Source: Opitutaceae bacterium
Lineage (GTDB): Bacteria > Verrucomicrobiota > Verrucomicrobiia > Opitutales > Opitutaceae
DNA: 64,000 nt
Direction: 5' to 3'
Assembly: GCA_016711225.1 (NCBI GenBank)
Contig: JADJTK010000010.1
Coordinates: forward strand, 216,993-280,992
The notes beneath the pieces were generated by a model. That model saw only the letters and a program-made list of their open reading frames with translations. It was not told the DNA's origin and ran no database searches. Positions 36,518 to 46,012 of the stretch are shown piece after piece (positions within the stretch are counted from its first letter, which is position 1; each line of letters begins with the position of its first letter). A program made the position numbers and the translations under genes.

Positions 36518-38691
36518 GTGATCGTCAACATCCTCCTCGTCCTTCTCGTCGTTCTCGCTCTCGCGGGCGCCCTGCTTTCGCTCTTCTGTGTCCGAAGGAT
36601 CCAACCCGGCCGCGCCGGGGTGAAAACCGGCTGGGGCGGCATCCGGATCGCCTTCGACTGGATGGTGCGCCTGCCGATCGTGCAGGGCATTCACATCGTC
36701 GATATCTCGGTGAAAAAGCTGGAGATCACCCGGAAGGGCAAAGACGGCCTCGTTTGCCGCGACAATATCCGAGCCGACATCACGGTCGCCTTCTACATCC
36801 GCGTCGAGGCCACGACGGAGAGCGTGCGCAAGGTCGCCCAAATGCTCACCCCGAGCGGTTGTCCGATGTCGAACAGTTGCGGGAGCTGTTCGAGGCCAAG
36901 TTCTCCGAGGCCCTCAAGACCGCCGGCAAGCAGATGGAGTTCCACGAACTCTTCACCGAACGCACGAAGTTTCGCGATCAGATCCAAAGCACCATCGGCA
37001 AGGACCTCGACGGGTTTCTTCTGCAGGATGTGGCCATCGACTATCTCGAGCAGACTCCGCTTGAGCAGCACGATCCCAACAACGTGCTCGACGCCGAGGG
37101 TATCAAGAAGATCACCGAGATCACGCAACGCGAACGCGTGCTCGCCAACGAGTTTTCCCAGCGCACTCAGGTGCAGATCGAGAAGGAGAATGCCGATGCC
37201 GATATCGCCAAACGTGAGCAGCGGCGCCGCAACGAGGAAGACACCGCGCGGCAGACGCGCGCCGTCACCGAGGTGAAAGCCAACGAGGAGGCCGAGACCG
37301 CCAAGGTCGTCGAAGGCCGGCGCCTCGACGTCGAGAACAAGCGGCTCGAAACCGACGAGGCGATCCGTCTGCGCAGGGAGGACATGAATCGCGCCGTGCA
37401 GGAACGGGAGTTCACCGTGCTCAAGGAAAAGCAACGTCTGGAGCAAGAATCGCTGCAGGAAGGCGAGGAGGCGCGCGTGCGTCGTGAGCGTTCGGTGTCG
37501 CTCGCCGAGATGGAGAAGGAAGTCCAGGTCGCCGATGCCGCCGTCGAGGTGGAGCGCAAGCGCGCCATCGTCGTCGCCGAGCAGAAAACCGTCGTCCAAC
37601 AGCAGGAGGAGAAGACGAATATCGAGGCGCGCATGACGGCGGAGCGCGTGAGTGAAGTGACCCTCATTGAAGCGCAGATGAATGCGCGCAAGGATCAGGT
37701 CGAAAAGGTCGTCGCCTCCGAAGCGCAGAAGGAATCCGAGCGCAACCTCGCCGAGGCCGAGAAGATCAGAGCCATCACGGCGGCCGAGGGCGCGCGTGAA
37801 GTCGCCATCCGCGACGCCGAACGCCTCCAGACCACAGCCGAAGCCGAGTCCAAGGTATCCGAGAAGCGCCGCTACGCCATGGAGCAGGAAGCCGAAGGCA
37901 CCACCGCGCGCGAAGCCGCCGTTGGGATGGCCGAAGCCCGCGTCACGATCGCCAAAGCCAACGCCCGCAAAATCGATGCCAGCGCCATTCAGGAGGTCGG
38001 CCTCGCCGAGGCACACGTCACCAAAGCCAAGGGCGATGTGCACGCCGAGGTCACCGAGAGCCAGGCCGAGGCCGAGGCTTCTGGTATCAAAGATCGCGAA
38101 CTTGCGGCCGCCGCCGGCATCGAGGCCCGCGGCAACGCCGAGGCGAAGGCCATCGAGCTGAAGGCCGCCGCGATGAAGCTCTTTCATGTCGCTGGCAAGG
38201 AGCACGAGGAGTTCAAACTCCGCCTCGCCAAAGACCGTGACGTCGAGCTCGCGCAAATCAACGTGCAGAAGGACATCGCGCAGGCCCACTCCCAACTCGT
38301 CGGCGAGGCACTCAAGCACTCCAACATCGACATCGTCGGCGGCGAAAACGACTTCTTCGAGAAGATCGTCCGCGCCGTGGGCAACGGAAAATCCGTGGAC
38401 CGCCTCGTCGACAACAGCGAGACGCTCACCGACATCAAGACCACTTTCTTCAACGGCGATCCGGAGCATTTCAAGACGCAGGTGCGCGGGTGGATCGACG
38501 CCTTCGGTATCCGCACGGAAGACATCAAGAACCTCTCCATCGCCGCGCTGCTGGGCAAACTAGTCGCCGCGAGCGCGGGGGACGAGCGCAACAGCGCCAT
38601 CGCCGCCGCACTCACGATGGCGAAGTCGCTCGGCCTCGCCGATACGCCGGCCGCCGCGATCATCGCCCCGCATTCGGTCGCACAGGCCTGA
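36518..38691 (+). CDS. Flotillin/SPFH (YqiK-like) membrane protein, one frameshift
   Basis: Two overlapping frames join to 724 residues if one base is supplied near 36843. The first gives VRKVAQ and the second continues with PERLSDVEQLRELFEAKF. Start is GTG 36518. Residues 3-26 are a membrane segment (VNILLVLLVVLALAGALLSL). The SPFH/Band-7 domain follows (RAGVKTGWGGIRIAFDWMV, DITVAFYIRVE) to about 200, then about 330 residues of charged Glu/Ala/Lys coiled coil, and a flotillin C-terminal domain (HSNIDIVGGENDFFEKIV). Flotillins scaffold ordered membrane areas. The AAA+ gene starts 43 bases downstream, so the two are probably co-transcribed. Confidence 0.85.
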
Positions 38692-38734
38692 GACTCGGGC
38701 GTTGCCCCACGCTTGATCGTCCGTCCTTTTGACC

Positions 38735-41700
38735 ATGGCTGAGCCGATTGTGCCCGCCTCCCCTACGCCGGTAGCCGCGGCGACCGCGCTGGGCAGTGCC
38801 ACGTACGAGATCATCCGCCAGCGCCTGCAAGCGAACGGTGCCGCCCTGCGCGAACGGATGGGGCGGCTCGATGCGCGGCGTCAGGAAGTTTTCGGCACGA
38901 TCGAATTCAAACTGCTTCAGTCCGATCGCATCACGACCGCGCACAATTGCATGCCGCGCGACATGGTGCAGCTCGGCCAGGGCCGCTTCCTCTTTGGTTT
39001 CAACGTCCTCTTCGGTCTGAAAAAGGAGATCGAGCTCGCCGACGTCTTCGCCGCCTATCAGCGCGACGCCGCGGAGGGCTCGTTCAAGGAAACCGACCTT
39101 ACCTCCCTTGACGACAAGGTGTTCCTCACCGATTTCAAACGGTTGTATCAGGTTTATGCGAAGGCGGCGTTCAGCAAGTTCTCCCTCATCGGCGCCCACC
39201 TCTATTTTGTTTTCCAGGTGGGCGCGGGCGGGAACGATATTGCCGTCTTCAAGTGGGCCTTCAACGGCGGGCAGTTGCGTTACGTCGACGGCCGCGCCGA
39301 AGCCGAGTTCCGCCGTGAGGGCTTCCCCCCGCAGTTCGAGTTCCGTTGGCAAACGCCGCCGCGCGAGTCGTTTCGCTATGGCAGCCACTCGCACGTCTCG
39401 ATCGAGGACCGCATCTTCGTCGACTGTATCGGAGGCGACCTCACGCTGAAGGTCGAGGACAACACCGCCACCGGCGAGGGCATCTACGCCGAGCCGGTCG
39501 AAGACCGAAACCAGAAGGTCGACGACGCCGACATCTCCTACACCACTCCACTGCCGCACGTGATCGTGCTCAAGGTGCGTCCCTACAAGGAAACCGCGGC
39601 GCGCTACTATATGTTCAACGAGAAGCAGCAAACGGCCGTGCGCGTCGATTCGATTGGCCAGTCGTGCGCGCTCCTGCCGGAGGACCACGGCCTGATCTTT
39701 CCCGACGGCTACTATCTCGCCACCGGCGATCTGAAACGGTTCGACAGCCGCGAGCGCGACCTCGTGCTCGAGCGCATCGTCCATGCGCCCAACGGCGAGG
39801 ACTCGCTCTACGTATTCTACAATCGAAGCACCGGCGAATACGTGCTGCTCCCGTACCGGCTCATTGCGCAGAAAATCGAGGAGCGCATCACCTGCCACGG
39901 GTTTTCCCTCTTCGCCGATGGCTACCTCGTGCTTTTCCGCAACGGCGACGAGGCGCAGAAGCACCACACCATTCAGCTCCGGCAGACTCCGTTCCACCAA
40001 CCCGGCTACGAGCCCCCCGGCCAGCGCGACGCGTTCCTCTACCAAGTGGGGAACAAGGATGTCGTGCGCTGCCTGGCCGAGTGCAACGAGGTGCTCACCC
40101 TCGTCGGTCGCGAGAGTCCCTACGCTGAACTCTATTCCGACCTGGTGAAGCGCTGCGGCGCGATCCTGGACGCTTATCCATGGCTCAAGTCGGACGAGGG
40201 TTTCCAGCTCGACGACGCCTTGCGCCAGCTCGCCGCCGCCGCCGACAAAGCCGTCGAGGAGTTCGACAAGGTTCGCCGGCTGCAACGCGAGGCCGCCCAG
40301 CGCGTGAGGGACGCGCGGGCGCGCTGCGAAGAACGCTTCAACCTCGTGCGCCGCGCGAGTTTTCGCACGCTGCCGGATTTCGTGCAAAACCTCGCGGCGC
40401 TGCGCCAGCTCCGCGGTGAGTTGATCACGCTGAAGGAGGTCCGCTACGTCGACCTCGCCGCCATCGGGGAAACCGAGACGTCCGTCGCCGCCCAATCCGC
40501 CGAGCTCGCGAAGCGTTGCGTGAGCTTCCTGCTGCAGCCGGCGGCGTTGGAGCCCTATCGAGTGCGCGCCACCGAATATCAGGTTGCCGCCGAGAAGGTC
40601 GCCAAGGGCGCCGAGGGGCGGAAAATCGCCGAAGCCGTCGCGGCCGAGGGGGGCGAGTTGGAGCTGCTGATCGAAATCGTGAACAGCCTGCGCATCGATG
40701 ATGCCACCGAGGCCACGCGTATCATAGATTGTATCACAGCGATCTATGCGACGCTCAATCAGGTGAAGGCGGCGCTCAAGAACCGCCTGCAAAGTCTCGC
40801 CGCCGCCGAGGGCACCGCGCAGTTCGCCGCGCAGATGAAGCTTCTCGGGCAGGCCGTCGCCAGCTACCTCGATCTCTGTCAGACCCCGGCCAAGTGCGAC
40901 GAATACCTCAACCGCCTCAGTGTGCAGATCGAGGAGCTGGAGGGCACCTTTGCCGACTACGAGGACTTCACGGTACAACTCGCGGAGAAGCGCACCGCGG
41001 TCTTCGAGGCCTTCGAGCAGCGCAAGGTCACCCTCGTCGAACAACGCAATCGCAAGACCGCCGCCCTGCTCACCGCCGCCGAACGCGTCCTCAAATCCAT
41101 CCAGAACCGCCTCGCCGCGCTCAAGTCCGTCGACGAGATCAACGCGCTCATGGCTGCCGATCTCATGGTCGGCAAAGTGCGCGACCTCATCGCCCAGCTC
41201 CTCGACCTCGGCGACTCGGTGAAAGCCGACGATCTGCAGGGCCGCCTCAAGAGCCTGCAGCAGGAGGCCGTGCGCCAGCTCCGCGACAAACAGGAGCTGT
41301 TTGTCGGCGGCAGCGAGGTGATCCAGCTTGGCAAACACCGCTTCAATTTCAACACGCAGCCGCTGGAGCTCGCCGTGGTGAATCGCGACGGCGTCCCGCA
41401 CCTCCACCTCACCAGTACGAAGTACTTCGCACCGATCACCGATGAGGCGTTTCTGGCGGCGCGCGATGTGTGGGATCAGGAGCTCGTCTCGGAGAACGCG
41501 CAGGTCTATCGCGCCGAGTATCTCGCCGCCCGCCTGCTCGCCGCCGTCGAGGCGCGCGGCGAGACCGCCGCCATCGCCGCCCGCAGCGCCGAAGAGCGAC
41601 TCGCGCTGGTGCGAGATTTCGCGGCCTCCCGCTACGACGAAGGTTACACCAAGGGCGTCCACGACCTCGACGGGGCGCGAATCTTCGACGCACTCGTGGT

Positions 41701-44003
41701 CACCCACGAGCTGCTGCAACTGGCCCGCTATGAGCCCACCGCGCGGGCCTGCGCCGTAGTGTTCTGGCACCGGTTCTGCCCCGCGGAGACGCGGAGACTC
41801 TGGACCGCCAAACTCAAGGGCTTGGGCGAGCGCAACCGGCTTTTCCCCGGCGATGCCGGGCAACATGACTACATAACGGCCCTGCGCGCGCTCCTGGCGG
41901 CTTTCATCGCGGATACGAGACTCTACCCGGCGGAGATCTCGACGGCGGCGGGTGAATACCTGTTTCACGAGTTGAGCGGCGGCGACGCGTTCGTCGTGAG
42001 CCGCGAGGCCAACGAAGCCGTCGCCGCGTTTCAGCAACAGCTCATCAGCAATGGCGGTGCTGCCGCCCTGGCGGGCACGCGCGCCTCGCTTGCCGCGCAC
42101 CCGGGGGGCGAACTCGACAGCGTGCGCGATTTTGTGCGCGGCTTCGTGCGCGGGCGCCCAGAAGCGGCGCACTACGTCGAGGAGATCGCGGCGCTCGTGT
42201 TCTGTGGCGGAGATTTCTCCCCGCGCGTGGTGTCGGCCAAGACCACGCAGACGCTCGAAGGCATGAAGGGTGCGCACGCCGTCGTGCGCGAGGGCCGCTA
42301 CGTCTTCGACTACGCCGCGTTTCGCCAGAAACTCGCCCACTACGACGCCTCCGTCGCACCGCGCTTCACCCAGTTGCAGCAGTGCAAGCGCGCGCTCCTC
42401 GAGCGCGAACGCACCCAGTTGCGGCTGGAGGAATTTAAACCTCGGGTACTGACTTCCTTTGTTCGCAACCAGCTCATCGACCAGATCTACCTGCCGCTGG
42501 TCGGCGACAACCTCGCGAAACAGATCGGCGCGGCGGGCGCGGCCAAGCGCACGGATCTGATGGGCCTGTTGCTGCTCATCTCTCCTCCCGGATACGGCAA
42601 AACGACGCTGTTGGAGTATGTCGCGAGCCGGCTCGGGATCGTCTTCGTGAAGATCAACGGCCCGGCGCTGGGTGCGGACGTCACGTCGCTCGATCCTGCC
42701 GGGGCGCCGAATGCGGCGGCGCGCGAAGAGTTGCAGCGGCTGAACCTCGCCCTGGAGATGGGCGACAACGTGATGCTGTGCATCGACGATATCCAGCATT
42801 GCAGCGCGGAGTTTCTGCAGAAGTTCATCTCGCTCTGCGACGGCCAGCGCAAGATCGAGGGCGTCTGGCGCGGGCAGGCCCGCACCCACGATCTGCGCGG
42901 CCGCAAAGTCGTCGTCGTGATGGCGGGCAATCCCTACACGGAGAGCGGCCAGAAGTTCCGCATCCCCGACATGCTCGCGAACCGCGCCGACACCTACAAC
43001 CTCGGCGACATCATCGGCGGCAGCCGGGAGAGTTTCGAGGCGAGCTATCTGGAAAACGCCGTGACGTCGAACGCCGTGCTCGCGCCCCTCACCCAACGCA
43101 GCCAGCGGGATATCCGGGCGTTTATTCGCGTGGCGGAGGGCGGCGCGGCCGAAAGCTTCGAAGGCAGCTACTCGGCGCAGGAGGCGGACGAGATCGTAGC
43201 GGTGATGAAGAAGCTGATCGCGATCGGCGACGTCATCTTGAAGGTAAAACCTCGAGTACATCCACTCGGCCGCGCAGGCGGACGAGTTTCGCACGGAGCC
43301 GCCGTTTCGGCTCCAGGGCTCGTATCGCAACATGAACCGGCTCGCGGAAAAGATCGTACCGCTGATGAACGACGTCGAGGTGCGGGCGTTGATCGTCGAC
43401 CACTACCGCGGCGAGTCGCAGACCCTCACGACGGGTGCGGAGGCGAACTACCTCAAGTTCAAGGAACTGATCGGGGCGCAGACGCCCGAGGAGGCGGCCC
43501 GCTGGGAGGAGATTAAGCGGACGTTCCGGCGCAACCAGCTCTCCCACGGCGCCGACAAGAACGACCCGCTCGCGCGGGTGGTCGGCCAGCTCGCGGGCTT
43601 TCAGACGGGGCTCCAGGGCATTCAGGATGCGATTGAAAAGCAGCTCGGGCGCGAGCCAGCTGGATCGGCGGCCGTGGCCGAGTTCAGCGAAGGCCTGAAG
43701 TCACTCGGGGCCGACCTCACGCGCGCGATTGCCGCAGTGCACGAGGGGACGATGGCGCAGAAAGTGGACAGCCTCTCTCGCGAGTTGGAGCAGATTCACA
43801 GCACGCTGGCGTCGCTGGAACACGTCGCCACACTGCGCCTCGAGCATCTGCGCGGCGCGCAGGCCCGCTTCGCCGAGGGGGTGCAGCAAGGTGCCGAAAC
43901 CAATGATCCTATACAGGAGGAGCTCACCAAAGAGAGCGCGTTTCTCGAACAGCTCGACACCGCCGTCGATACACTCCGCACACCACCCAACCCGCAGCTA
44001 TGA
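38735..44003 (+). CDS. Giant AAA+ ATPase (DNA-repair-ATPase/DUF3686 type), one frameshift
   Basis: From ATG 38735 the protein would be 1755 residues if one A is dropped from the AAAA at 43246-43249. The frame then reads VNLEYIHSAAQADEF in place of VKPRVHPLG and continues to the TGA at 44001-44003. The N-terminal 480 residues are a beta-rich domain (MVQLGQGRFLFGFNVLFGLK, FNEKQQTAVRVDSIGQSCAL). A long helical, coiled-coil region follows to about 1230, then the AAA+ module with Walker A ISPPGYGKTTLLEY (Lys1289) and Walker B VMLCIDDIQHC (Asp1351), a sensor-like VVVMAGNPYTESGQ, and a helical C-terminal extension. Similar proteins are annotated as DNA-repair ATPases, but that role is not proven. 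Neighbouring flotillin and coiled-coil genes suggest a membrane-linked complex. Confidence 0.85.
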
Positions 44004-44788
44004 AAAGAATCGCCAAGAAGATCGATCAGCTGGGCCAGCGGGCCGCCGCCGTCCGGCAGGCCGTGGAAACCATGCCGGCCAAGGCGGCCGAACTCCGCGA
44101 AGCCGTCACTGCGACCGCGGGACAGATGCAGCAATTGCGCGCGGATCTCACGGCTGGAGTAGCGGCCCTGCGTCCGAGCACGGAAGCCGATACGTTGGCG
44201 ACGCTGCGTGAGATCGACTTGACTGCGGACGTCCTCGGCCAGGCCGGTTTCTTGTTGGGTGGTGTGGATTACGAACTCGGAGCGGGGCGGCGGGTGCGGG
44301 TCCGCCTGGTGCAGGCCGAAGCGGTCGAACTCGCGACGCTGCGCTCCCTGGTTGCCGCCCATGCGCATCGCGCGGTTTTGAAAACGCTGCTCATCGGCAT
44401 CGTGCAGGCCACGGAACTCGCCGAGAAGGTCGAATTCAGCGAACTCGATTTCGCCGAAGTCGAAGTCGAACTCGGCACCGGCCAAATGGTGCGGATCGGC
44501 TGGCGCGCGGAAGCTATCGCCGCGCCCGTCGCCTCAAATCCGCCGGCGACCAGTGAAGCGCGACCGCCAACGTTCAGCCAAAGCTCCTTTTTCGCGCGGC
44601 CCGCAGTGGCGCCCGTGGTAGCGGTCGCTGCGACTGCGCCGGTGGCCCCGGCGACTCCGGAAGTGGTGAAGCCGACGGACCTGCGCCCCGCTGGTCAGTC
44701 TGCGCCCACGGCCACGCCGGATTGGCGAGCGTCGGCGCTGGATCGTTTCAAGAAGATGCCAGACTTGTCGAAGCGACCCGCGCGGTGA
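44000..44788 (+). CDS. Coiled-coil protein of unknown function, coupled to the AAA+ gene
   Basis: The product is 262 residues. Its ATG overlaps the AAA+ stop as ATGA, so translation is coupled. Residues 1-60 form an amphipathic helix with heptad character (IDQLGQRAAAVRQAVETMPA, QMQQLRADL). Residues 70-170 look like a small alpha/beta domain with repeated acidic strands (VDYELGAGRRVRVRLVQAEA, VEVELGTGQMVRIGW). The last 90 residues are Ala/Pro-rich and end in a basic tail (RFKKMPDLSKRPAR). I do not recognise a family. Its position as third gene after flotillin and AAA+ suggests an adaptor of that complex. Confidence 0.7.
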   Translation: MKRIAKKIDQLGQRAAAVRQAVETMPAKAAELREAVTATAGQMQQLRADLTAGVAALRPSTEADTLATLREIDLTADVLGQAGFLLGGVDYELGAGRRVRVRLVQAEAVELATLRSLVAAHAHRAVLKTLLIGIVQATELAEKVEFSELDFAEVEVELGTGQMVRIGWRAEAIAAPVASNPPATSEARPPTFSQSSFFARPAVAPVVAVAATAPVAPATPEVVKPTDLRPAGQSAPTATPDWRASALDRFKKMPDLSKRPAR

Positions 44789-44846
44789 GGCTTCGCGTCC
44801 CAACTTTCCCGGTGGCGTCGCCCGTGCCCACTCACTCCGAACTCAC

Positions 44847-44984
44847 GTCCGTATCTGCTCCACCGGCTTCGAGGCGGAGCAGAAGCTGGTCGCCGCCAAT
44901 CGCGAGCTCATCGCGCGCTTCGAAAAGAAGATCCAAGCCACCCTTGCCCGCATCTGGGGTGAGGAGAAACGGGAAGTCGAATGA
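44847..44984 (+). pseudogene. 3-prime remnant of a type I restriction-modification subunit
   Basis: One frame encodes only the final 45 residues of a larger protein: FEAEQKLVAANRELIARFEK and then KIQATLARIWGEEKREVE. This coiled ending is characteristic of type I restriction-modification subunits (HsdS or HsdM C-termini) as I remember them. There is no start codon or upstream body, so the rest of the operon has been deleted. The stop overlaps the start of the LexA-like gene by ATGA, an arrangement presumably inherited from the intact operon. Confidence 0.55.
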
Positions 44985-45250
44985 TGGCGGATGGACCCAA
45001 GACGGCGGCACCGACGGAGAGGCAAGGGCAATTCCTCGCCTATATCCATCAATACAGCTTGGTAAACGGCTGCGCCCCGGCGGAGGCCGACATGCAGCGC
45101 TTCTTTCAGATCACCGCACCGAGCGTGCACTCAATGGTGCTCACTCTGGAGCGGCGGGGCTTCGTCTGGCGCGTGCCGGGTCAGGTGCGCAGCATCGCCT
45201 TGTTGGTTCTGTCGGATTCGTTTCCCGCCTTGAAACGCGTTCAGCGATAG
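44981..45250 (+). CDS. Small LexA-type winged-helix DNA-binding protein
   Basis: The product is 89 residues (MMADGPKTAAPTERQGQF), with a possible second start three bases on. The domain TERQGQFLAYIHQYSLVNGC, followed by ITAPSVHSMVLTLERRGFVW, matches the N-terminal LexA winged helix; no peptidase domain follows. Such stand-alone LexA-like proteins often sit in restriction or accessory loci. Here the gene overlaps a restriction-subunit remnant, so it may be an orphaned regulator of a lost system. Confidence 0.8.
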   Translation: MMADGPKTAAPTERQGQFLAYIHQYSLVNGCAPAEADMQRFFQITAPSVHSMVLTLERRGFVWRVPGQVRSIALLVLSDSFPALKRVQR

Positions 45251-45388
45251 TCGCCTTTCGTCATCCGTCACCGGCTCCGTAGCGCGAACCTCCTGGGGCG
45301 GGAACCGGGGCGAGGGTCGACCGGGCTCAAGGTTTGCTTCGGGAAGCCGAAGAAGGAAGGGCCCGACAACCTCCAACCCCTCCCGCCC

Positions 45389-45790
45389 ATGTTGCAATGG
45401 AGCAGTCAGTATGAAACCGGTGTTCCGCTAGTGGACACGCAGCACAAGGTCCTCTTCGAGCATATCAACAAGCTCGAGGCGATGACTCACAGCTCCCACA
45501 TTCCCGCCGGCGACGTCGATCGGCTCGTCCATTTTCTCGAAGGCTACGTGGTCAACCACTTCAAGTTCGAGGAGCAGTGCATGAATCGCTACCATTGCCC
45601 CAGCCACGAGGAAAATATTCAGGCCCATGCGGCATTCCTCGCCGCTTTCGGCAAACTCAAGGTCGAGTACCAGGTTCAGGGGCCGACCGCGGCGTTTCTT
45701 CAGAAGCTTCACACCGCGGCGAGCAGTTGGATCCATCAGCACATCCTGAAGGTGGATATTCGCCTGAAGACGGTGGTGCCGAAGACCTGA
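45389..45790 (+). CDS. Bacteriohemerythrin-like protein
   Basis: The product is 133 residues, one hemerythrin domain, which binds O2 at a di-iron site. Ligands visible by position are His19 (DTQHKVLF), His57 and Glu61 (HFKFEEQCM), His80 (AHAAFL), His118 and Asp123 (WIHQHILKVD). At the place of the remaining His (four residues before His80) there is Asn76. Some hemerythrin subfamilies share this change, so di-iron chemistry may be altered rather than lost. The gene stands alone. Confidence 0.9.
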   Translation: MLQWSSQYETGVPLVDTQHKVLFEHINKLEAMTHSSHIPAGDVDRLVHFLEGYVVNHFKFEEQCMNRYHCPSHEENIQAHAAFLAAFGKLKVEYQVQGPTAAFLQKLHTAASSWIHQHILKVDIRLKTVVPKT

Positions 45791-46012
45791 TCCTGCCGGC
45801 GCCGGGCATGGATGGAGTGATCGTGCTCCGCCAGGCGCTGGAGTGAGAATCCTCCCGCTGCGCTTGCCGGGGCGCGCCCCGGCAATCTGCGATCCGGTGG
45901 ACGCTCTGCGTCCGGCAGCAACCTCGATCGCCGGGCAGACCGCGTTGAGGTCCACGCGGTCCAGCCCAGGGACCCCGTCAGTCGAAGCTCGAGTGTATCC
46001 GAAGCGTTCGAC

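Noticed and set aside
36793..38469. A 558-codon open frame antisense to the flotillin gene
   Set aside because: Composition-driven shadow of the coiled-coil region; no family match.
43240..43255. Programmed ribosomal frameshift in the AAA+ gene
   Set aside because: No classical slippery heptamer or downstream pseudoknot is evident, and three other genes have similar shifts, so an indel error is simpler.
38660..43333. A 1557-codon open frame antisense to the AAA+ ATPase
   Set aside because: It mirrors the codon pattern of the real gene, has no recognisable domain, and is explained by high GC. The plus-strand frame has Walker motifs.
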